Shown here one piece after another: positions 14,905-23,196 of a stretch of DNA of 64,000 bases (position 1 is its first letter; every line of letters starts with the position of its first letter). The notes under the pieces were generated by a model. That model was not told the origin of the DNA. It did not search any database and saw nothing but the letters and a program-made list of their open reading frames with translations. This DNA is from Acanthosoma haemorrhoidale (taxonomy: Eukaryota > Arthropoda > Insecta > Hemiptera > Acanthosomatidae): NCBI GenBank assembly GCA_930367205.1, contig OV884011.1, positions 39,755,754 through 39,819,753 on the forward strand, given 5' to 3'. A program made the position numbers and the translations under genes.

Positions 14905-14987
14905 GAGCGTGATAGCTAAGGTGGACTGAGCGCCTACCCGGAGAACACGAGGGCTCTCGTTCGAATCCCGTCCAGATACCATTTTTT
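14905..14987 (+). repeat. tRNA-like Pol III head (SINE or tRNA pseudogene)
   Basis: The sequence contains TAGCTAAGGTG at 14913-14923, which fits the RNA polymerase III A-box TRGYNNARNNG at every position. CGTTCGAATCC at 14958-14968 fits the B-box GGTTCGANTCC at 10 of 11 positions. Their separation of about 35 nt is normal for a tRNA. A T6 run at 14982-14987 could terminate transcription. The acceptor and T-stem pairings look poor, so a functional tRNA is unlikely. A tRNA-derived SINE head or a decayed tRNA gene fits better. Confidence 0.5.
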
Positions 14988-16084
14988 CGCTGTTAATTAG
15001 CCCTCTTGATAGGCTAATTCATCACATCATTTATGACCCATTTGTGTTCTCATAGCATGAATCAAAATAATGGATGTGATGAAAACCAAATTATAATCTC
15101 CTATAACCTGGTGAAATGTACCTGAAACATCATCTACCTTAAGAGCTAGTTGTTTAATTCCGTACGACCAATGGAATGTTTCCTACCGTATCTAATTTGG
15201 GCAAACATTTCTCAAAAAATTGTTGTTTGAGCCTAGTTTTGTCCGTAAAGGATCCTAAATTTTGGATTTTTAGTTTGGTATAAATATTAATAATTTAGTG
15301 TTCGATAAACGAAATAACAAACCTAATAATTCCATAACAGCTAAGGAGTAAGCGAATTTTCTCGTGATTCTGCTAGAGCATACCGGAGACTCAAACCTGT
15401 TGGGGCTAAGCCCCGCTTTCGCCACCGTGACAATATACAATAGCCGATTGTGAGTGACAATGGAAGAATAGTTTCTGCCGGCCTCCTATGAACCCATTTT
15501 CGTCTCTCCCTGAATACAGAAGTGAGGGCACTCCTGATACTACTTTTGAAGCAAACACTCAATGGAAACGCGTAATAGATGTTATATTCTCACCGCAATG
15601 CTGGATCTTACAATTTGTTAACTACTAAATGAATATAATCAATATATAATCAAGCAAAAATCTTAGGTTGGGCCTAATAAGCGTAACTGCTTTATGAAGG
15701 TTCTAAATCCCTAGATGTACAGTGCATTTATTTCGTATAGGATATTCCACCTTTAAGCACTAAACAGAGTTATATAAGTGCGTAAATAATTAAACCGACA
15801 AACAAATGATGAAAAAAAAATATATAGTTGGTAGTTCGAAAATAGGTGTAGGGATGATCGACTGACTATCAATACTTCCTTACAATCGATTGTCCCGATT
15901 CTATTGATTGCTCGATTCTCACAATCGATTACTCGATTAACATCGAATATCATGGAGATTTCAAAACACCATTTCAAAAACCTTAATTACAAAATGTACC
16001 AACTATATTGACAGTTCGCTACTCCATATTTAGATAAAAAAGATAACCTTTATTTCTCCATATATTGCAGTGCCCAGTTAAATA
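14988..16084. other. AT-rich spacer
   Basis: I see no gene. A moderately GC-richer stretch at about 15,350-15,570 has no recognisable product. Around 15,860-15,950 several close variants of CAATCGATT/ACTCGATT are clustered, a local short-motif repeat of unknown meaning. Confidence 0.5.
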
Positions 16085-17540
16085 TTAAATGCATCCGTAT
16101 AATCCGCATTTATAATAAAGTTGTATGTAGGCATAGACATAGAATAGGTAAAAAAATACATAGGAATAACTGTTATTATTAACAATTAAAGTAAATAATA
16201 GTTCAATACAACAATCTAAACTGTAGTGTAAAAAAACAAAACAGAAGTTAAGCAATGTCCAAAAGTATTCCAGCAACCAAAAGTTACTTGTCAAAAAAAT
16301 TCGTTTCGCTTCGTTCGTCATTTTTCAACGGACGCAAACGGCTGCTATTTTCATTGATTATCTGTCCGGCTTCAAAGAAACTTCTGAGTAATGAATAAGA
16401 AATATCTGCGGTATTGATCTTGTTTCTAAGGGGCAAGGAGTTTATCTATACCAGATACTAATGCATCATATACCTGTTTATCCGTGGAGCTGTTTTGTAA
16501 CACGAGCCACCATTTTGTCCTTCAAGACAAATAGGATAGGTATTATCAGCGATGAATTTGTATAATCCTGGCCCTAAATATAAGTTGTCGCTCCCTTAAA
16601 AGTTGAAAGTAAAGATATCAAATCTTTCAACCGCATCCGCTATAAAATATGACAATTGACTATTTTCAAAATTTAATATCGCTATTATGAGTGGACCCCC
16701 TATTTCCAGAATTCATTCAATCCTGAAAAAAAATTGAATTCCATATTGCTGGAACTTATTAAACAAGGTTTAATAGTGGCAGAGTGCAGCTGCGTTTGTG
16801 CCTCCCACCCATCTTAAAAAGTCAATTTACACATTTAACAACTTATAGGAAGATTTCATTGAGACATTATTCATAGGAAGAGGTAATTTAAACACCACAA
16901 TGTTAGGTACAACATGTTATTATGTTACAATCAGAAAACATAGTGTGAACAACTTACTATTCCAGGAATTAGATGTACCTTGCAATCGAGTGATCATCAT
17001 GTTTAGATGTGCACTTATATCACAGAGGCAAGCTGGATCCCAAAGGCACCCGTCGTCTTCAAGGAGGGAGATGATGAGATCTTCAGTTTCTTTTGAATAA
17101 GTTGAGACCTCACTGCGTTGTTTCCAAATAATTTCCTTTAGAGAGCCTACAAACATCACAATGAATAACTGGTTCTCCATGTTGTCAATGTATTTTACAA
17201 ACATTTCCCAAAATTTTTTGCGATTGAGGGCACGAGCCCGTATTTTGCTGATACAGTCGACCACCGGGTTTTGGATAGAATTTATCTTATGTCAGTTTGT
17301 AGTTTCTTGGCACAAAGTGCTTCCTGGTGAATGATATAGTAATATTTTAGAGGTATTCTCTAACAGTGCAATACAGCCCTTGTTTTTACCAACCATGGCA
17401 AGACCCCCATCAGACCAAACGCTGTCTAATTTTTGCTAGTCTAAATTTTTTCTTCAAGAGCGATTTTTAGCTCCTCAAGTACCTTCTCCTGTAGTCGTTG
17501 TTTATAGTTATCGGAGTTCAAATGTTCCAAGACTTCCCTT
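16085..17540 (-). pseudogene. Decayed hAT-superfamily transposase (ZBED5-like type)
   Basis: Reading the minus strand from 17.54 kb downward, three frames together give a hAT-type transposase core. At about 17,430-17,360 there is SDGGLAMVGKNKGCIALLE, the family's DGa.AMvGk..G motif. At about 17,340-17,290 comes IIHQEALCAKKLQ, the CIIHqEaLCaK motif. The open frame at 16920-17264 then gives ISKIRARALNRKKF, and near its end LCDISAHLNMMITRLQG, like the L.DIf.hLN.LN..LQG motif of ZBED5-type proteins. Further on, about 16,450-16,310 reads FFEAGQIINENSSRLRPL, resembling the hAT C-terminal dimerisation region, followed in another frame by IFLTSNFWLL. Stops and frame changes separate these blocks, so no functional protein is made. 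The C-terminal block could come from a second hAT copy. It lies just beyond the 3' end of the Jockey element. Confidence 0.72.
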
Positions 17541-17736
17541 GTCCATACGATAGAAAACACACAGCTGAGCAGATAATTTGCTGTCGCAACTTTCGTCCCA
17601 AACCAAACAAAGAAATTACCTACACACCTCTTCTGCCATCTCGTCCAGCCCCCGCATTACCGAATTTCGAAAGATGGCTGGCCTACTCCATTTTCGAATC
17701 GTTTGTCTATTTACCAACTATTTTTAAGCTGGACTT

Positions 17737-17737
<1 letters not shown>

Positions 17738-17767
<30 letters not shown>
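17738..17767 (-). other. Poly(A) tail of the Jockey-clade element
   Basis: A run of about 30 T on the + strand is the poly(A) tail of the minus-strand element. It directly abuts the GGACTTG target-site duplication, which fixes the 3' boundary of the insertion. Confidence 0.88.
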
Positions 17768-17984
17768 CCTAAGCTCTCAAAATTATAAAAAATAGGAATG
17801 TGGGAAAAATAAGGAAAATTATTTTTGGCTGGAAAGTGCCTTTCACTAAGGGGAGACCCCTATTTGAAGGATGTATGAGAAGGATATGGGGTGTGGAATG
17901 CCTAGAAAGGCGGATGGAGTCAGGAAGGTAGTGAGAGTCTACCAAGGACTAAGCCTAGGGGTGCCTAGGCGATGGTTTGTTGTA

Positions 17985-18003
17985 GGCCAGGCGAAGCCTG
18001 GCC
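17985..18003 (-). other. GC-rich hairpin in the element's 3' UTR
   Basis: GGCCAGGC and GCCTGGCC are perfect 8-bp arms around a 3-nt loop, inside the 3' UTR 3' of ORF2. A stable 3' UTR hairpin could serve as a recognition structure for the element's reverse transcriptase, as known for some non-LTR elements. That role is inference only. Confidence 0.55.
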
Positions 18004-18143
18004 GGCCGCCCCGCCAGGGGCCTGAATGAGTCGGCCTAATCGGCCGGAAGATCAACCCTGCTTACACAGGTAGATGGGGTAATGTGGCGTCGGTTGAGTC
18101 GGGCGGGAGATCGGCCTCGATCTCTCGGCTGGGTGTAGGTCCG

Positions 18144-20810
18144 TCAGTCCTCTGGTTCTATGATGTCTTTCATTCGCCAAGCTTCGGCGGTCCAGCAGTG
18201 TTTCCATCTGACGGGCATTGGTGGTGGCTGAAGGTCGGAGATTAGTGGGTTGTGGCTATGTCTTAGGGAGTCAAAAAATTTGATGTGCCTTCTCTTGATA
18301 AAATCTTGGATAGTGAGCACTTCGAATTTTTTGTGGATTTCGTCGGCCTTCATTTGGTCGAAAGGGGTGTGTTTGAGGGAGGTGCGGAGAACTCTATTCT
18401 GAAATTGCTGGAGCTTTAGGAGAGTGTTGGGAGTCAAATACTTGTAGAGAGGGGTTCCATACATCAATGCAGGTCTTAGGACGCTCTGGTATATCAGCAG
18501 CTTGAGGCGTACTGATAGAGCCGGGCTGTGAAGTAGGTGTCCGAGGCTGAAGAATTTCTTCCTAACACTCTTTAACTTCTTTCCGAGGTGCGTTGTGAAC
18601 GACAAGTGCCTACCGAGGGTAATTCCGAGGTAGCACAGCTTGTTGCTTACAGGGCATTCTTTGCCGTCTAACACGAAGGATTTCGGGAGCTTCTTTTTTC
18701 CGGATTTGTAACTAAATATTATTCCTTGCGTCTTGGCCGGATTGACTTTAATGTAGACGGCATCGAGTTTCTCGGCGATTTGTTGACTGGCACTCTCAGC
18801 GAATTTCAGGGCTCTGGATGGATTGATGCTAGTGCTGTAGACACCTATATCGTCCGCGTACGCGGATACCTCGCAGTTGGAGTACGAGGCTCCTACGATG
18901 TGGGCGGTGTAAATGTTGAACAGCAACGGGCCTAGCACCGATCCTTGGGGGACACCGGCAGAATAGTTTCTTCGGGTCGTGGTCGTAGTGCCTATACGAA
19001 CCGAAAATGTTCTGCCTGTAAGGTAGGATCTAATCAGGTTCTGCAGCTGATCCGAGAATTCGTATTCTCTCAGACGTTGGAGTAGGATGTAATCATCCAC
19101 AGAGTCGAAGGCTTTCGAACAGTCCAGAGAAATCATTGCGGTAGCTCTGTTGCTTCGGATGTTCGATGCGACGTGGTGTTGCAATCTCACCAGGTTGTTA
19201 TTCGCGCTTAAGCCTGTGCTGAAACCAGTCTGCTCTGGTGGGATGACTTCCTGTGACTCGCAGTGCCCGGAGAGATGTATGTGGATAATTCTCTCGAACA
19301 GCTTCGAGAGTTGAGTCAGCAGACTGATGGGGCGGTAATGAGATGGCTCATATCCGCTCTTCGCTGGTTTCAGAAGAGGGATCACTACTGCATGTTTCCA
19401 GTTCTGAGGGAAATAATGAAGCCTGAAGCAGGAGTTCAAGATGTTAGTTATGAACGAGATTCCTTTCCTCGGCAGCTGCTTCAGTAGGATGCTCTGGATC
19501 GAGTCCTGCCCTGGTGACTTCTTGCCGGTTGTTCTCCGAATGATGGCTCCGACTTGCCTGTGAGAGGTCCAGATATCGGTAGTGGTGGGGAGAGAGGGGG
19601 AGGGGGGATCGAGCGTTACTATTGGTTCGCCTTGGCCACGGCTCACTTCCTCGTAATAGGTCGCCAAAATGTCCGCTTGCTCGGTGGTGGGGATGAACTG
19701 GCCGTTGACGGCCAGCCTGACACCATTCCTTTTTGAGGTAGAGGTCTTCACGAGTTTCCACAATTGCTTATGGTCGCCGTGCAGACTGGTGAGGCGATCT
19801 TCCCAGACAGAATTTTTCCACTGAGCCATCAGGGACCTTACTTGGTTTGTGAGAGAATTTAAAACCGGTTTTAAGTCCCTGTTTCTGGTCCTAAACCACC
19901 TGTTCTTAATGTTGTTACGCTGTCTTATCAGTTGCAGGATGTGATCCGGAGGTTTCCTCAGAGAAGGGGGCTTCGGAGAAAATTTGGGGATCGATGCATC
20001 GGCAGCTCGTTCGATGACGTCCTGTAACTGATAGATAGCGTAATCTATGTCCCAGGTGTGCCTAAGGGGCGTGATAGTGGGCAAATCGGTTTTAATGAGA
20101 CGCTTGTAGAGGTCCCACTTAGCCTCATCGTACCTGTATCTAGAAGCAGGCGGCTTTGGCATGTCGCCTTCTAGTTCGTAGATAACAGGACGATGATCGG
20201 AAGTGGTAAAGTCCAGAGCGGAGCATCCGGTGACCCGGTGTGGCTCTTGTGTCAGGAGCAGGTCAGGCGTGGAGGTCCTGTCTGGGTTAGCAAAATGACG
20301 GAAGGTCGGCAATCCTGGGTGGATGACCGTAAATGGAGTTTTGGTAATATAGCGGCCTAGGCCGTTTGCTCTAGTACTACTCCACCAGCTGTGGTTTGCA
20401 TTTAGGTCACCCACAATGACGTGTCTTCGGTCATGAGCTACCGTACTGAGCAGACGCTTGTACGGGTCACAGGCGGCTCTCGGTCTTCTATAGACTCCTG
20501 ACACAATGGTATTCTTCGTGAGCCGTAGCTGGAGCGTTACAATAAATTGATCGGGGCCTAGGTTGACGGGGGGGAGCAGTCTCCTACAGGGTATACCGTT
20601 TCTGACTAGCACCGCTACTCCTCCTGAGGTAGTTTCGGTGTCGTGACGGTAAACAGTATAACCCGGGAAGCGGCAGAAGTGTATTTTCTTCAGCCGGGTA
20701 TCTGTAAGGACGACAACGTCCGGCGTATGGCACCGTAGAATTACTTCTACGTCGGCTTGTTTGGGCATAATGCCGCAGACGTTGTAATTTAAAATTGCGT
20801 GCCCACTCAT
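18144..20810 (-). CDS. Retrotransposon ORF2: AP-like endonuclease and reverse transcriptase (Jockey clade)
   Basis: The ORF is intact, 888 residues, close to the usual length for Jockey-type ORF2. Residues about 1-210 form an AP-like endonuclease that nicks target DNA. Visible motifs are LNYN (8-10 region), VVVLTDTRL (33-40), VSGVYRRP (103-110), GDLNANHSWW (134-143) and SDHRP (204-208). Residues about 465-745 form the reverse transcriptase, with LDCSKAFDSV (562-571), GVPQGSVLGPLLF (619-631) and YADD (651-654). A C-terminal region containing IKRRHIKFFDSL follows and is shared with the fragment at 41.0 kb. No Cys/His zinc knuckle is obvious. Oddity: the endonuclease motif reads LTDT where the family usually has Glu (ET), a conservative change at a metal-binding position. 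The start ATG overlaps the ORF1 stop as ATGA, suggesting coupled reinitiation. The protein would copy element RNA at the cut target in the nucleus. Confidence 0.93.
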   Translation of the reverse strand: MSGHAILNYNVCGIMPKQADVEVILRCHTPDVVVLTDTRLKKIHFCRFPGYTVYRHDTETTSGGVAVLVRNGIPCRRLLPPVNLGPDQFIVTLQLRLTKNTIVSGVYRRPRAACDPYKRLLSTVAHDRRHVIVGDLNANHSWWSSTRANGLGRYITKTPFTVIHPGLPTFRHFANPDRTSTPDLLLTQEPHRVTGCSALDFTTSDHRPVIYELEGDMPKPPASRYRYDEAKWDLYKRLIKTDLPTITPLRHTWDIDYAIYQLQDVIERAADASIPKFSPKPPSLRKPPDHILQLIRQRNNIKNRWFRTRNRDLKPVLNSLTNQVRSLMAQWKNSVWEDRLTSLHGDHKQLWKLVKTSTSKRNGVRLAVNGQFIPTTEQADILATYYEEVSRGQGEPIVTLDPPSPSLPTTTDIWTSHRQVGAIIRRTTGKKSPGQDSIQSILLKQLPRKGISFITNILNSCFRLHYFPQNWKHAVVIPLLKPAKSGYEPSHYRPISLLTQLSKLFERIIHIHLSGHCESQEVIPPEQTGFSTGLSANNNLVRLQHHVASNIRSNRATAMISLDCSKAFDSVDDYILLQRLREYEFSDQLQNLIRSYLTGRTFSVRIGTTTTTRRNYSAGVPQGSVLGPLLFNIYTAHIVGASYSNCEVSAYADDIGVYSTSINPSRALKFAESASQQIAEKLDAVYIKVNPAKTQGIIFSYKSGKKKLPKSFVLDGKECPVSNKLCYLGITLGRHLSFTTHLGKKLKSVRKKFFSLGHLLHSPALSVRLKLLIYQSVLRPALMYGTPLYKYLTPNTLLKLQQFQNRVLRTSLKHTPFDQMKADEIHKKFEVLTIQDFIKRRHIKFFDSLRHSHNPLISDLQPPPMPVRWKHCWTAEAWRMKDIIEPED

Positions 20811-20989
20811 TTAGATGCAAGTTTTCTGAAATCTTTCATCATTTCGGTTACCGCCTCTGATAGTTTGTTCATTGACGCGATCAAGTTGACTAACACGGCC
20901 ATGATGGCTTCATTGTTATTGTTGTTGTTATTGTATTTATTGTTTTGTTGTGGTAGGGGCTCTGGGGGAACTTCCGGAGCCCTGGTGGT
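20807..20989 (-). pseudogene. C-terminal fragment of retrotransposon ORF1 (gag-like)
   Basis: Sixty codons are open on the minus strand up to the TGA at 20807-20809. The peptide is Pro-rich, then has an Asn run (NKYNNNNNNNEA), then an amphipathic, probably helical tail ending in KLASK. In Jockey elements ORF1 encodes an RNA-binding gag-like protein, and this would be its extreme C-terminus. It is cut off at the 5' truncation point of the insertion. The TGA and the ORF2 ATG overlap as ATGA. Identification rests on position and frame continuity and not on a recognised domain. Confidence 0.68.
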
Positions 20990-20997
20990 GGGACTTG

Positions 20998-21662
20998 TCC
21001 ATCTCCACTAGGTTTCGTTCTGCAGTAGCAAACAGATGTCATGGGAAGTTGTTAGAATGAAAAAGCCCATTACTTTGTTTTATGGATATTAATTGGTGCC
21101 TGCTTACGTTTTTTTTCTATTTCAATTTTTTGATCTCACGGCTGAACCTACCGGATACTTGGAATCAAAATGAGAATGATTTTTCGCGAAATAGTTATCC
21201 AAATTATATTTTTTAGGCACTGATACATTTCCACCACAGATCAAACACACTGGTTTTGATACGTTGCATCCGAAAACAAAACCGTTCATCCCAATCGCTG
21301 TTGAGCTCTCTCAGTTAGAATTCTAGAGAAAGTGGAGTGCCTGTTGTATTTTAGAAAACATCAGTGGATGCGCTTCCTTCGTATTTGGCCACCTGGATCA
21401 GCTGCATCCAGAGATAAAGAAGAGCAATTCCCTTTGTTATCAATCCATTACAATCCTTTTAGCACTTCCTGGCATTTATCTATTTTCTTATGTTTACTGA
21501 AGCACACGTTTTTGGGCCTAAAATCCTGGACGAGTTGGCCATATATATATTATCTATCGAGCGATTTCAACAGGTTTTTAAGTTCGTTTTAGTTATTTAC
21601 CTTTTTTTTAAGTTGATGAGTAACCAAGATGATTTGAGAATTAAAATGAAATATTTTTGATA
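20998..21662. other. Spacer between the Jockey-clade and Tc1-like insertions
   Basis: No recognisable gene. The first bases after the duplicated GGACTTG are the original target flank (TCCATCTCC). A short + frame at 21332-21592 has no known domain and is probably chance. Confidence 0.5.
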
Positions 21663-21945
21663 AAAGCCCAACAAAAAAAGTGGCGCACATAGAAAAATTC
21701 AAATATTAGCCTCCTAATAAAATTATGTCGGATTTCAATTATTTTTTTATTAGTATTAAACGTTTTCAGTGACAGGGGCTATAACTATGAAAGGAAGCCC
21801 CAATAAATATTAAAAGAATTTGTTTAAAACAATTTATACAGATACTTCTATTTTTATTTCTAATGTAACTGATCTCTAAAAGTTTTGCAAAACGTTTTTA
21901 CTGATTTGAATTAAAAAAACGGGTTTGGAGGTCGAGCAAGTAACC

Positions 21946-22274
21946 CCTGTTGGTGCTTTAGTGGAAGCCAAAGATATGCAATCTGTGCATTGGGGTTTAC
22001 AGGAAACTACAGCTCGGAGAGCAATTAGATGTTACGTGAGACATGGTTGCGCATCGCAGGCCCGGTTCAGGTCGACCGCGAGTGACAGAACCAAGAGATG
22101 ACTAGTTCATCGTACACACGCTTCGGAATCGGTACTTGAGCTCGTTTGGAATTTACTCTGAAACACCTAATGTGGACTGAAAACGAATGGACCAACGTGC
22201 TGTTTTCAGATGAGTCACGATTCTCTCATTATACACCAGATGCACGGATGAGAGTTCACCTAAGGTCTAAGTGA
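21946..22274 (+). pseudogene. Tc1-like transposase remnant, left arm
   Basis: The + strand reads GALVEAKDM...LQETTARRAI, the first helix-turn-helix of Tc1 transposases. It reaches the start of the second HTH near 22,100-22,135 with a frame break, then jumps to RLEFTLKHLMWTENEWTNV and LFSDESRF. The last is the Tc1 motif holding the second catalytic Asp. The frame ends at the TGA at 22272-22274. The segment between the second HTH and the catalytic core is missing, which suggests an internal deletion near 22,140. The third catalytic residue region is absent. The protein is not functional. Confidence 0.75.
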
Positions 22275-22360
22275 GTGTAATGGCACTGGGAAAGTTTGGT
22301 TTTAGTTGGGTTGGGTTAATTTGGTTGGGGTGGAATTTCTTCGACGGAGAACACAGAGCT

Positions 22361-22761
22361 CTACGATGTTCTATGGTCAACAACGAGCTCTATTATTTCA
22401 GCTGGTCTCTGAGGGTTTAAATTCATTTCATCAAATCTTCTTCTGTTTTTGCACACATTGCTAATTAGTCGTACCCGAGTTGTACGAAGAAGTTGAGCAG
22501 CTTCATTAGTACTTGAAAACCGATTCCAAAGCGCGTGCAGTACAATAAACCGTTCATCTCTTAACTCGTCACTTGCGGCCGACCTGGTCAGGGTTTGCGA
22601 ACTGCTCTTCAAACAATAGTTTCAGGTAAACCCTATGCATGGGCTACTTATCTTTGGCTTTGCCCGTCTTCCACCAAAGCACCAACACACTTGATTATAG
22701 TGATTATAGTACTTATAGTACTTGATTATAGTAAGAACCTTGATCTACCGTCAAAATCCAT
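22361..22761 (-). pseudogene. Tc1-like transposase N-terminal remnant, right arm (inverted)
   Basis: The minus strand gives the same N-terminal domain as the left arm in opposite orientation. It starts near a possible ATG at 22759-22761, runs through GALVEDGQSQR and GLPETIV with interrupting stops, then PGRPQVTS, the GRPR-type motif linking the two HTHs. The open frame 22361-22612 then reads RDERFIVLHALWNRFSSTNEAA and ends NLNPQRPAEI, the second Tc1 HTH and linker. The catalytic domain does not follow on this strand. A short tandem (about 22,690-22,735, units like ACTTGATTATAGT) is inserted in the 5' part and has no counterpart in the left arm. Confidence 0.75.
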
Positions 22762-23159
22762 TTTCTAAATTAAAATTAAAAAAATTTTTTTAATAATCCA
22801 TTAGCTAAAATTTTAGAGCTTAGTTACAAGAATTAAAATAGAAATTTCTGTATATTTTTTTGAATATTTATTGGGATTTTCCTACATATTTACAACCCCT
22901 TGTCACTGAAAACGTTTAATATGATACAAAAGAGAATTGAAAGCCGAAATAATTCTATTAGGAAGCAAATATTTTAATGTTTCTAAGTGAGTCACTTTTT
23001 TTGTGGGGCGGTGCATATCATATGACTCGGATACTCCGATCTAAACATTGATATCTCCCAATATTCTTTCTTCATTTTTAATTTTGTTTACATATATTTC
23101 CAGAAATATGGCTTAGTTTATAATCAATGTGAAAAAGTCCCGCTCTATATATATTTTCT

Positions 23160-23196
23160 ATATTAGATCTATATAAAAAAAATATAGATCTAATAT
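23160..23196. repeat. Perfect inverted repeat, 15-bp arms with A7 loop
   Basis: ATATTAGATCTATAT (23160-23174), seven A, and the exact reverse complement at 23182-23196. A hairpin or cruciform is possible on either strand. It lies 145 bp outside the Tc1-like foldback and is not part of its arms. Confidence 0.85.

Larger units (their letters stand above)
17731..20997 (-). mobile_element. 5'-truncated Jockey-clade non-LTR retrotransposon with target-site duplication
   Basis: The element body is 17738-20990 on the minus strand, 3253 bp. Its 3' end is a poly(A) of about 30 (a T run on the + strand at 17738-17767), preceded by a 376-bp 3' UTR, an intact ORF2 and the last 60 codons of ORF1. GGACTTG occurs on the + strand at 17731-17737 and again at 20991-20997, exactly flanking the body, so it is a 7-bp target-site duplication (8 bp if the next T is counted). 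The 5' end falls inside ORF1, as expected when target-primed reverse transcription stops early. The intact ORF2 and long uninterrupted tail suggest a fairly recent insertion. Its local GC is well above the flanks. Lacking a 5' UTR promoter and most of ORF1, this copy should not move by itself. Confidence 0.9.
21663..23015. mobile_element. Tc1-like element rearranged into a head-to-head foldback
   Basis: The two ends are inverted copies of each other over about 450-490 bp. The left arm is about 21,663-22,140 and the right arm about 22,520-23,015. Shared blocks, read inward, include ACAAAAAAAGTG, TATTAAACGTTTTCAGTGACA, CCCAATAAATATT, then TGTTGGTGCTTT.GTGGAAG. The arms reach into the transposase N-terminal coding region, so they are not just terminal repeats. 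Each arm is a 5' half of a Tc1-like transposon, facing inward. TA dinucleotides at 21661-21662 and 23016-23017 fit the expected target site. The centre (about 22,275-22,360) includes a G/T-rich tract with TTGGG repeats. Both transposase copies are broken. Confidence 0.75.

Noticed and set aside
14641..14982. 113-codon minus ORF
   Set aside because: It runs antisense across the tRNA-like head and has no domain. It is treated as chance.
17498..17788. 96-codon + ORF ending in a run of Phe
   Set aside because: The Phe run is the poly(A) tail of the minus-strand Jockey-clade element read in the wrong direction.
18726..19761. Several ORFs inside 18.1-20.8 kb on both strands
   Set aside because: They are shadows of the intact ORF2 in other frames.
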